Assembly: GCF_000519205.1 (NCBI RefSeq)
Contig: NZ_JAFB01000014.1
Span: 1 to 64,000 of the forward strand
From: Amycolatopsis taiwanensis DSM 45107
GTDB lineage: Bacteria > Actinomycetota > Actinomycetes > Mycobacteriales > Pseudonocardiaceae
Length of the DNA: 64,000 nt
Reading direction: 5' to 3'
Both the position numbers and the translations under genes were made by a program. Shown here piece after piece: positions 52,407 through 59,352 of the stretch. The notes under the pieces were generated by a model. It saw only the letters and a list, made by a program, of their open reading frames with translations, ran no database searches and was not told where the DNA came from. How positions within the stretch are numbered: position 1 is the first letter of the stretch; each line of letters opens with the position of its first letter.

Positions 52407-53465
52407 GTGAGCCTCACGTTGTCCCCGGCCAGCCTCGCCGCCGCCGCGTCGAACGTGGTGGGGAAGCTGCAGGGTGGCCTCGCCGACCTGCGCCCGATGC
52501 CGCGCGCACTCATCGACCAGGGGCCCAACCGGTCGGTCTACCGGATGTCGCCGGCGTCTGGGCCGTCCCGGCCGTCCGGCCCGCCCGTGCTGCTGGTGCC
52601 GCCGCTCGCCGCGCCCGCGCTGTGTTTCGACCTGCGCCGCGGCTGCAGCCTCACCGAGCACCTCGTGACCGGCGGGCGGCCGACCTACCTGGTGGACTAC
52701 GGCTCCGTGGCGTTCTCCGACCGCCGCCTCGGCGTCGAGCACTGGATCGACCACGTGCTGCCCTACGCCATCCGCAAGGTGAGCGAGGACAGCGGCGGGC
52801 AGCCCGTGCGGCTGGTCGCGTGGTGCCTCGGCGGGTTGTTCTCCCTGCTCACCACCGCCGACCAGCCGGACCTGCCGGTCGAGTCGATCGTCACCATCGC
52901 TTCCCCGGTCGACTTCACCGCCATCCCGCTGGTCGCGCCGATCCGCCCGCTGATCGAGGCGACCGGCGGCTACCTGCTCACGCCGATCTACCGCTTCTTC
53001 GGCAGCGCGCCCGCCTACCTGGTGGAGCAGGTGTTCCGGGCGACCGGGATCCACAAGGAAATCACCAAGCCGCTGGCGATCCTGCGGAACCTCGACGACC
53101 GGGATTTCCTGTCTCAGATCGAGGCCGTCGACCACTTCATGGACCAGATGGCCGCCTACCCCGGCCGCACGTTCGGCCAGCTCTACCACCGCTTCTTCCG
53201 CACGAACGACCTCGCCGAGGGCTCGGTGGACCTGGGCGGGCGGGTCATCTCGCTGTCCAACGTGAAGGTCCCGACGCTGATCATCGCCGGTGAGTCGGAC
53301 AACATCGCGCCGCTGCCGGCCGTGGAGCGACTGGTCGAGTTGTTGGAGAACGCGCCGTCGGTGCGGTTCGAGTCCGCGCCGGGTGGTCACCTCGGCGTCC
53401 TCACCGGCCGTCGCGCGCGTAGCACCACCTGGCGCTACGTGGACGACTTCCTCGACGGTTCCTGA
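52407..53465 (+). CDS. PHA-synthase-like alpha/beta hydrolase with Cys nucleophile
   Basis: 352 residues. The elbow reads LVAWCLGGLFSLL, with Cys where most hydrolases have Ser, as in PhaC/PhaE polyester synthases. The Asp is in IAGESDNIAPLP and the His in SAPGGHLGVL. It is shorter than true PHA synthases (about 350 against 550 or more) and lacks the N-terminal domain; PhaC-like hydrolases of this length are common in actinomycetes and their substrate is unknown. GGAG sets GTG 52407. The last 31 bases overlap the convergent BrkB gene. Confidence 0.83.
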   Translation: MSLTLSPASLAAAASNVVGKLQGGLADLRPMPRALIDQGPNRSVYRMSPASGPSRPSGPPVLLVPPLAAPALCFDLRRGCSLTEHLVTGGRPTYLVDYGSVAFSDRRLGVEHWIDHVLPYAIRKVSEDSGGQPVRLVAWCLGGLFSLLTTADQPDLPVESIVTIASPVDFTAIPLVAPIRPLIEATGGYLLTPIYRFFGSAPAYLVEQVFRATGIHKEITKPLAILRNLDDRDFLSQIEAVDHFMDQMAAYPGRTFGQLYHRFFRTNDLAEGSVDLGGRVISLSNVKVPTLIIAGESDNIAPLPAVERLVELLENAPSVRFESAPGGHLGVLTGRRARSTTWRYVDDFLDGS

Positions 53466-54391
53466 GCGCGCTCGGGCTCTTCCTGGTAGTCGCGCTGGTC
53501 GGCCTCGGCCCTTGGCGTGACGAGCGCTATGGGATGCATGTGCTCCTTCAGCACCACGTTCAGCTGCGCTCCCACCAGGGTCAGAATGCTCTGCAGGTAG
53601 AACCACCACAGCAGGGTGAGCACCGTGGCGAAATGGCCGTAGGTGCTTTGCGCGTTGGCCAGATAACGGCCGATGATCAGTGATGACAACGACTGGAGGA
53701 CCCAGAACAGCACGCCCGAGAGCAACGCGCCGGGCAGCACGTCGCGGGTGGTCACCTGTCGGTCGGTGAGAATGCGGAACGCGGCCACGAACAGCCCGAT
53801 GTCCAGGGCGATCGCGATGAGGTAGCCGATCAGGGGCCCGATAAAGCCGATGCCCAGCTGGCCGGCGGAACCGGACACGAAGCTGGTGATCAACGAGCTG
53901 AGCACGAGGCCGAACCCGATGGTGACCAGCACGCCCAGGCTGCGGCCGAGTTGTTTGGTGAACTTCGGGCGTTCGGCGGCCGAGAGTCCCCATACCGAGT
54001 TGAACGCCGACTGGACCACCCTCACCACCGTCAAGCCGCTCCACAAGGAGGTGAGCAGACTGAAGATCAACGCGAACCAGGAGCCGGTGAGGCCGTGCAC
54101 CGCGGAGGTGTCGATCAACGGCAGGCTCGCGGAAACGTTGGTCAGCACCTGGGCCCGGATCGACTCGGGCACCAAGAATCCGAGCAGCGTGACGAACGCC
54201 AGCAGCAGCGGGAAAACGGAGAAGAACGCCCAGAACGCGATCATGCTGGCGAGTTGGGTGGACTGGTCACGGACGAACTTGCGCGCCACCGCCACGGCCA
54301 CCGCCAAGGCGCGATGTCGTTGCTGAAACGCATCGACACGGTTGAGTTGGGCCTTCGCCATGTCGGCCATGCCGTCGCTGTGGTCGCCCAT
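53435..54391 (-). CDS. YihY/BrkB-family membrane protein
   Basis: 318 residues with six membrane segments between about residues 45 and 280, including MIAFWAFFSVFPLLLAFVTLLGF, the family core ALIFSLLTSLWSGLTVVRVVQSAFNSVWG and a C-terminal FATVLTLLWWFYLQSILTLVGAQLN. The function of this family is not settled. The C-terminal tail is charged (EPERAQEPSRKSST) and its codons overlap the neighbouring PhaC-like gene end. The start is at 54391. Confidence 0.88.
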   Translation of the reverse strand: MGDHSDGMADMAKAQLNRVDAFQQRHRALAVAVAVARKFVRDQSTQLASMIAFWAFFSVFPLLLAFVTLLGFLVPESIRAQVLTNVSASLPLIDTSAVHGLTGSWFALIFSLLTSLWSGLTVVRVVQSAFNSVWGLSAAERPKFTKQLGRSLGVLVTIGFGLVLSSLITSFVSGSAGQLGIGFIGPLIGYLIAIALDIGLFVAAFRILTDRQVTTRDVLPGALLSGVLFWVLQSLSSLIIGRYLANAQSTYGHFATVLTLLWWFYLQSILTLVGAQLNVVLKEHMHPIALVTPRAEADQRDYQEEPERAQEPSRKSST

Positions 54392-54405
54392 CGGTCCACT
54401 CCGTA

Positions 54406-54436
54406 CTCAAGGTGTCACCTTTGAGCAAGGTGTCGT
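54406..54436. promoter_or_regulatory. Repeated AAGGTGTC boxes ahead of the BrkB gene
   Basis: CAAGGTGTC occurs at 54408-54416 and again 18 bp on at 54426-54434. Between them ACCTT-TGAGC-AAGGT is an inverted repeat. The spacing of about two helix turns suits a regulator binding site, possibly of the MerR type. Position only; no regulator is adjacent. Confidence 0.35.
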
Positions 54437-54530
54437 CTTCGAGCGATACCCGCATCGGAAGCGGGTCAACCTATTCCCGGTCGGATGGTCGATGTGGACG
54501 GTCGGTCACCGCGGTTGACACTCGGTGGTT

Positions 54531-55001
54531 TCACTGGGGCCCGTGCGGACCGATCGTGTAGTCGAAGGGGCCACCCGGCGCCTGCGGTGCGTCGACACGC
54601 AGCCGGGTGTACCGGCCGTTCGCGAGCGCCGAAACGGTCGTCGAAGCCGGGTAGCGGATGTAGTGTCCCATCGCACAGTCCGGGGTGCAGTTGTTCTCCC
54701 ACAGGGAGCCGGTCGCGTTCGCGGTCGGTGCGCCCCAGGCCGACCAGCGCAGCCCGTCGAGGATGAGGCCGCCGTCCGCACAGGCGAGTATGTATCGCGA
54801 CGGGGTGGACACGGCGGTGCCCTCGCACGTGGTGATCGTGGCCACGACGCCGGCCGCCGACGAGGCGCTCGCCGTGGTGAGTACGGGAGCGCGTTGTGGT
54901 GTGGTGGCCGTTGGAGACGTGGCGCACGCACTCGCCGCGAGCATCAGGATGCCCACGGCCACGGCAAGGGCGTGCCGGACAGGACGCATCGATTCGAGCA
55001 T
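54531..55001 (-). CDS. Secreted lipoprotein of unknown function
   Basis: 156 residues. Signal peptide with lipobox LAASAC places the lipid-modified Cys at about residue 26. The mature domain has YILACADGGLILDGLRWSAWG, WENNCTPDCAMGHY and a C-terminal LRVDAPQAPGGPFDY; Cys pairs likely form disulfides. The pattern recurs in actinomycete secreted proteins without a known role. AGGAG at good spacing sets ATG 55001. Confidence 0.75.
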   Translation of the reverse strand: MLESMRPVRHALAVAVGILMLAASACATSPTATTPQRAPVLTTASASSAAGVVATITTCEGTAVSTPSRYILACADGGLILDGLRWSAWGAPTANATGSLWENNCTPDCAMGHYIRYPASTTVSALANGRYTRLRVDAPQAPGGPFDYTIGPHGPQ

Positions 55002-55333
55002 GGTCGCTCCTACATCGCTTCGACGCTGTTCCGTTCCTGTGTTGGTCAATTCAGTGTCGGTCAACTCCGGCGGCGACGCTGCCCGAAACCCCCGGCCGCC
55101 GTGTCCCCGGCCCAGGACGCCGTGTCCCCGGCCCAGGACGCTGTGTCCCCGGCCCAGGAGGCTGTGTTCCCGGTTCAGGACGCTGTGTCCCCGGTTCAGG
55201 CCCGCCGTGTTCCCGGTTCAGGCCCGCCGTGTTCCCGGTTCAGGCCCGCCGTGTTCCCGGTTCAGGCCCGCCGTGTTCCCGGTTCAGGACGCTGTGTTCC
55301 GGGTTCGTGGTGCCTGCGCTCCCGGATCAATGA
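55002..55333. other. Intergenic region filled mostly by the family B array
   Basis: About 330 bp. The first 95 bp are the leader of the lipoprotein gene; the rest is the 21/22-nt array. No gene is seen. Confidence 0.65.
55098..55305. repeat. Family B tandem repeat, reverse sense, about nine units
   Basis: GCCGTGTCCCCGGCCCAGGA plus one base begins at 55098 and repeats at 21-nt spacing (55119, 55140, 55161, 55182). Then four units of 22 nt follow, based on GTGTTCCCGGTTCAGGCCCG. It is the complement of the arrays at 18.8 and 32.1 kb. The switch from 21 to 22 nt and the near identity of the last four units suggest recent slippage. Confidence 0.88.
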
Positions 55334-55888
55334 TCAAAATCCCTCGGCGGTGGTCGAGGCGCGTTTGCGCGCGCGATAAGCCGCGGCCTTGACGCGATTG
55401 CCACACTCTTCCATGCCACACCAGGAGCGCCGGGCGCCACGCGAGCGGTCGAGATAGATGCGAGTGCAGCCGGTGCGACCGCACTCCTTGAGACAGGCGT
55501 GTGGATCGGCGAACACGGCGATACCGCGTCTGGCTATCTGCGAAAGTACGGCGGCGAGGTCTCCCGACATATGCAGTCCTGCGTCGCTGAGCGTGATCGT
55601 GGGTACTGGGCCGGCGGCCGTGTCGTTGATGATCTCGAGGCTGCCCGGATCGAAGGGCCGATCGAGCACGCGATCGAGGGCAAGCCGGTAGATCGCTTCT
55701 CGCAGGGACAACGCGAACTCGAACATTGCGAAGTCGGCGGTGACACGGTCGGGGAGTTCGTCGCATTCGGACACCCACCGCTCGAGGTCCGCCGGCTCGG
55801 TCAACAGGTCGACGGACTCGTCTCGACGAGACCCCACGGTGCCGGCCAGATCGAGGGCAGGGTTGCCACTCACGAAGGCGAAACTCAC
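55334..55888 (-). CDS. CGNR zinc-finger regulator (ABATE-type)
   Basis: 184 residues. The N-terminal ABATE domain (about 1-120: SFAFVSGNPALDLAGTVGSR, FEFALSLREAIYRL) and a C-terminal zinc finger with CGRTGCTRIYLDRS and CGMEECGNRVKAAAYRARKR. The CGNR motif is intact. Such proteins are probable transcription factors. It is divergent from a haloacid dehalogenase gene 82 bp away, a pairing that suggests control of that gene. GTG 55888 is chosen at the conserved start. Confidence 0.88.
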   Translation of the reverse strand: MSFAFVSGNPALDLAGTVGSRRDESVDLLTEPADLERWVSECDELPDRVTADFAMFEFALSLREAIYRLALDRVLDRPFDPGSLEIINDTAAGPVPTITLSDAGLHMSGDLAAVLSQIARRGIAVFADPHACLKECGRTGCTRIYLDRSRGARRSWCGMEECGNRVKAAAYRARKRASTTAEGF

Positions 55889-55900
55889 GTCACCATCTTG

Positions 55901-55948
55901 ACCGGTGACGAGAAGATCGGCAAGATCGTCACCTGTTGAACCGGTGAC
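55901..55948. promoter_or_regulatory. Repeats between CGNR regulator and dehalogenase
   Basis: ACCGGTGAC occurs at 55901-55909 and 55940-55948. GGTGACGA (55903-55910) is inverted as TCGTCACC (55927-55934). The 82-bp divergent region is a natural place for a CGNR-protein site. Binding is inferred. Confidence 0.4.
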
Positions 55949-55970
55949 ATTGCCACGGAGAGGAGAACGC

Positions 55971-56663
55971 ATGGCCGAGAATCGCGACATCGAGGTCGTG
56001 GTCTTCGATGTCCTCGGAACGCTCGTCGACGAATCCAGCGGCCTTCGAACGGGCATTCGGGAAGCGATGCCTGCGTCCGATGACGCGTCTGTCGAGGAGC
56101 TGCTCACCGTGTGGCAGGAGCATGTCGAGCTTGAGCAGCAACGCATCGCGCAAGACGACCGCGCGTATGTCAACAGCGAGGCCATCGACGAAGAGGCTGC
56201 GAGGCGGGTGGCCGACCACGCCGGACTCGCCGATCCGGCGACCATCGCCCGGCTGGCTACCGCGGGCCAGCGCTTGCCGCCGTGGGGCGATTCTGTCGCC
56301 GGTCTCGAACGGCTCGCGCGCCGGTTTCCGGTGCTGGCGCTCTCCAATGCCGGCCGCACCGCTCTGCTGCGGCTCAGCGCACATGCCGGACTGCGCTGGC
56401 ACCAAGCCTTGTCCGCCGAAGTCGTCCGGGCTTACAAGCCGGCGCCCGAGGTTTACCAACTCGCCATCGAAACCGCCGGATGTCCGCCAGAACGCCTGCT
56501 CATGGTCGCCGCGCACGCCTGGGATCTCCGCGGAGCTCAGGCGAGTGGAATGCGGACCGCCTATGTCCGGCGGCCGGCCGGGGATCCGCCGAGGCGTGCT
56601 GATGCCTTCGACTGGCAGTTCAACGACCTGGACGAACTGGCCAACGCGCTGACGGCGAGCTAG
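55971..56663 (+). CDS. Haloacid dehalogenase-like hydrolase (type II)
   Basis: 230 residues. HAD motif I VVFDVLGTLVDE with the nucleophile Asp, motif II ALSNAG, motif III Lys in YKPAPEVYQLA and motif IV VAAHAWDLRGAQASGM. The H-A-W-D pattern and cap size are those of L-2-haloacid dehalogenases, which displace halide from 2-haloacids, although other HAD substrates are possible. GGAGAGGAG sets ATG 55971. Divergent from the CGNR regulator, its likely controller. Confidence 0.87.
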   Translation: MAENRDIEVVVFDVLGTLVDESSGLRTGIREAMPASDDASVEELLTVWQEHVELEQQRIAQDDRAYVNSEAIDEEAARRVADHAGLADPATIARLATAGQRLPPWGDSVAGLERLARRFPVLALSNAGRTALLRLSAHAGLRWHQALSAEVVRAYKPAPEVYQLAIETAGCPPERLLMVAAHAWDLRGAQASGMRTAYVRRPAGDPPRRADAFDWQFNDLDELANALTAS

Positions 56664-56707
56664 CGATCGTTTCCGAGCCCAAGGCCTGAGCAGGCGAGAC
56701 CATCGAC

Positions 56708-56738
56708 GGCGCGGCCCGTACGAAGAATGGGCCGCGCC
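56708..56738. terminator. Bidirectional terminator
   Basis: GGCGCGGCCC pairs perfectly with GGGCCGCGCC around an 11-base loop. It lies between the convergent dehalogenase and reductase genes. Confidence 0.85.
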
Positions 56739-56746
56739 ACGCGAGG

Positions 56747-57304
56747 TCAGTGCGCGACGTCGTAAATCGCCATCCGGATGCCGTTGTCGAAGGTTCCGTG
56801 CTCGACCAGTTTGAGGTTGGTCTTGTCCGTACCGGAGTCGGCGAACAGTCGTTTGCCGCTGCCGAGGAGGACGGGGAAGATCAGCAGGTGGTAGCGGTCG
56901 ACCAGGCCGGCGGCCGCCAGGTTCTGCGCGAGGGTGGCGCTGCCGTGAACGAGGAGCGGACCACCCTCGCCCTCCTTCAGCTTGGCCACCTCGTCGAGCG
57001 AGCGGAGGACCGTCGTGTTGGCCCAGGTCGGGTCGGTAAGAGTGGTCGACACGACGTACTTCGGCATTGCGTTGTACTTCGCGAAGATCTCCATTGTCGG
57101 CCACACGGGGGCGAACTCGTCGTAGCTGACCCGGCCGATCAGCATCGCCCCGGCCTCCTCCTGCTCCCGGCCCTTGATCTCGTAGGCGGCCTCGTTGAAC
57201 TCGATGTCCTTGAACGTCCAGCCGGCGTGAGGGTGGTCGCCGCCACCGGGAGAGTCGATGATGCCGTCGAGGGACATGAACTCGGTGACGATCAGCTTGC
57301 GCAT
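56747..57304 (-). CDS. Dihydrofolate-reductase-family protein (RibD C-terminal type)
   Basis: 185 residues. RKLIVTEFMSLDGIIDSPGG, AGAMLIGRVSYDEFAPVW, KYVVSTTLTDPTWANTTVL, LLVHGSATLAQNLAAAGLVDRYHLLIFPVLLGSGKRLF define the RibD/YwjB reductase-like family found widely in actinomycetes, with NADPH the likely cofactor. The substrate is unknown. GAGAGGAA sets ATG 57304. The upstream region has an AT-rich palindrome that may regulate it. Confidence 0.88.
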   Translation of the reverse strand: MRKLIVTEFMSLDGIIDSPGGGDHPHAGWTFKDIEFNEAAYEIKGREQEEAGAMLIGRVSYDEFAPVWPTMEIFAKYNAMPKYVVSTTLTDPTWANTTVLRSLDEVAKLKEGEGGPLLVHGSATLAQNLAAAGLVDRYHLLIFPVLLGSGKRLFADSGTDKTNLKLVEHGTFDNGIRMAIYDVAH

Positions 57305-57439
57305 CGTAGGGTTCCTCTCTTCTTTCCTTGACCGGGTAGTCGTCGAGGACATGTCCGCCGGAAGTCTTGGCCGTTGCCGGGCTTTCGATCATCGCCATGT
57401 CCAACGTGCTCATATCGTGGCATCCGACAACTCTTCTTG

Positions 57440-57910
57440 TCAAGAAAATTTTTCTTGTCGGTTGGACCTGGCGCCGGTCAGCCGTTCCGAGAGTTCCCAC
57501 AGCCGGCGGCCGGTCTCGGCGTCGGTGGCCGCCGGAGCCAACCACACCGGCTTCGGCGCGCCGAGCAGTCCGGCCATGCCGTCCGGCCCGATGAACTGCC
57601 CGCTCTCCACATCCGGGACGGTCGCCGAGTACAGCTGGGGCAGCGCGCCCTGGTCCGGAGCCTGAGCGAGTGGGGAGAGGATTCGGCCCTAGATCACCTT
57701 GGTCATGGCAACTGGCGTGCCCGTCTGGAGGTTGGTGGAGGCGTAGCCGGGGTGGGCGAGCACGCTGCGCACCGGGCTACCGGCCGAACTCAGCCGCCGG
57801 TGCAGTTCCCAGCCGAAGACGGCGTTGGCGAACTTGGACTGGTTGTAGAACTTCATCGGCGAGTACCTGTGCTCGCCGGAGAGGCCGTCGAAGACGATCT
57901 GCCGACGCCA
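57440..57910 (-). pseudogene. Decayed short-chain dehydrogenase
   Basis: The middle and C-terminal parts of an SDR of the retinol-dehydrogenase type remain. The active site YNQSKFANAVFGWELHRRL and HPGYASTNLQTGTPVAMTKVI are followed by a TAG at 57689-57691, then in the same frame by ALPQLYSATVPDV and GPDGMAGLLGAPKPVW to a TGA at 57440. The N-terminal cofactor-binding half is missing; the sequence begins at the edge of the 22-nt repeat array at about 57900. One nonsense change plus loss of the front makes it non-functional. Confidence 0.8.
57441..57457. promoter_or_regulatory. AT-rich 17-bp palindrome
   Basis: CAAGAAAA-T-TTTTCTTG is a perfect palindrome, strongly AT-rich for this genome and preceded by a further TTCTTG half-site. 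It lies 137 bp ahead of the RibD-like gene, at the tail of the SDR remnant. It may be an operator for the reductase or a lost regulator. Alternatively it is a terminator of the SDR remnant. Confidence 0.4.
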
Positions 57911-57921
57911 CCCGCCGCGCG

Positions 57922-58094
57922 AGTCCCACCTTCGCGTCGTGCGTGTCCCACGTTCGCGTCGCGCGAGTGCCACGTTCCTGTCCTGTGAGTTCCACGTTCC
58001 GGTCTACCGGAAGGTGGGACTCGCGCGTCGGGAGTGTGGGACTCGCGTGACGGGAGTGTGGGACTCGCGCGTCGGGAGTGTGGGACTCGCGCGG
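57922..58094. repeat. Family A repeat, converging inverted array
   Basis: Forward units of 22 nt start at 57922, 57944, 57966 and 57988 (GAGTCCCACCTTCGCGTCGT and relatives). After a centre near 58009 the reverse units follow, among them GGGAGTGTGGGACTCGCG, which recurs three times. The two sides can form a long hairpin. The array abuts the truncated SDR remnant. Confidence 0.88.
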
Positions 58095-58125
58095 TAGGCG
58101 CCCAGGGCAGGGGTGTTTCCGTGGG

Positions 58126-59340
58126 TTACTTGAGTTCCGAGGACGTTTTGCCGAGCACGCGGCGGGCGACGATGAGTTGCTGGATCTGTTGGGTGCCTTC
58201 GAAAATGTCCAGGATCTTCGCGTCCCGGGCCCATTTCTCCAGCAGCGATTCCTCGGTATAGCCGAGCGTGCCGACCAGTTCCACGCAGCGCAGCGTAATG
58301 TCCACGACGGAACGTCCGGCCTTCGCCTTGGCCATCGACGCCGGCAAGGAATTCGGCTTACGGTTGTCGGCCATCCAGGCCGATTCCAGAGTCAGCAGGT
58401 ACGACGCCTCGTAGTCGGCTTCCAGCTCCAGGTACGCGGCCGCGGCGGCGTGCTGGTGGTGCGCGGGCCGGTCGTAGTCGACGGTGATGCCGGCCTCGGC
58501 GAGGATGCGTGAGGTTTCCTCCAGCGCCGCCCGCGCCAGGCCGACGGCCATCGCGGCCACCAGCGGGCGGGTGTTGTCGAAGGTCTTCATGACCCCGGCG
58601 AAACTCGTTCTCGTGTCGATCTCCGGCGAGCCCAGGAGGTTTTCCCGTGGCACGCGGCAGTTTTCGAACCGTAGTACCGCGGTGTCGGAGGCGCGGATGC
58701 CGAGTTTGTGTTCCAGGCGCACGACTTCGAAGCCGGGGGTGCCCTTTTCCACCACGAACGACTTGATGGCGGCGCGGCCCTTGCTCCGGTCGAGGGTGGC
58801 CCACACGACCACGGCGTCGGCACGCTGGCCGGAGGTCACGAAGATCTTTTCGCCGTTGAGGACGTAGGAGTCCCCGTCGGGGGTCGCGGTGGTGGTGATC
58901 GACGCGGAATCCGAACCACAGTCCGGCTCGGTGATCGCCATTGCCGCCCACAGCTTGGCGAACCGCTTGAGCTGCTCGTCGTCGGCGACCGAGGCGATCG
59001 CGGCGTTGCCAAGGCCCTGGCGGGGCATGGACAGCAGCAATCCGACGTCGCCCCAGCACATTTCGATGGTGCCGAGCACCGTGCGCAGGTTGCCGCCGTT
59101 GCGGTTCTCACCGTCCGTTGTGGACTTCCCATGGTCGCCGCGCAGGCCGCTCGCGCCCGCGCCGCCCTCGCCGGAGGAGTTCAGGCCGTCCAGCACGGCC
59201 GCGAACATTTCCAGCTCGGTGGGGTAGGCGTGCTCGGCGCGGTCGTATTTCCGCGAGATCGGGCGCAGCACCTGCGACGCCGCCTGGTACGCCTGGTTGA
59301 TCAGCGCCGCGGCCTTCTTCGGGGGTTCCAGATTGAACAT
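58126..59340 (-). CDS. Acyl-CoA dehydrogenase
   Basis: 404 residues. WAAMAITEPDCGSDSASITTTA and YVLNGEKIFVTSGQRAD mark the FAD/substrate region, TFDNTRPLVAAMAVGLARAALEE and LGYTEESLLEKWARDAKILDIFEGTQQIQQLIVARRVLG the C-terminal domain with the FEGT Glu. Members of this actinobacterial group act on steroid or long-chain acyl-CoA, often as a heteromer with the neighbour. It is 12 bp downstream of the second dehydrogenase gene, so the two may form a complex. Confidence 0.9.
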   Translation of the reverse strand: MFNLEPPKKAAALINQAYQAASQVLRPISRKYDRAEHAYPTELEMFAAVLDGLNSSGEGGAGASGLRGDHGKSTTDGENRNGGNLRTVLGTIEMCWGDVGLLLSMPRQGLGNAAIASVADDEQLKRFAKLWAAMAITEPDCGSDSASITTTATPDGDSYVLNGEKIFVTSGQRADAVVVWATLDRSKGRAAIKSFVVEKGTPGFEVVRLEHKLGIRASDTAVLRFENCRVPRENLLGSPEIDTRTSFAGVMKTFDNTRPLVAAMAVGLARAALEETSRILAEAGITVDYDRPAHHQHAAAAAYLELEADYEASYLLTLESAWMADNRKPNSLPASMAKAKAGRSVVDITLRCVELVGTLGYTEESLLEKWARDAKILDIFEGTQQIQQLIVARRVLGKTSSELK

Positions 59341-59352
59341 GTCTGTCGGCTC

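Noticed and set aside
55929-57545. Long minus-strand frame across dehalogenase and reductase genes
   Set aside because: It runs opposite one gene and out of frame with another, each with good motifs and starts.
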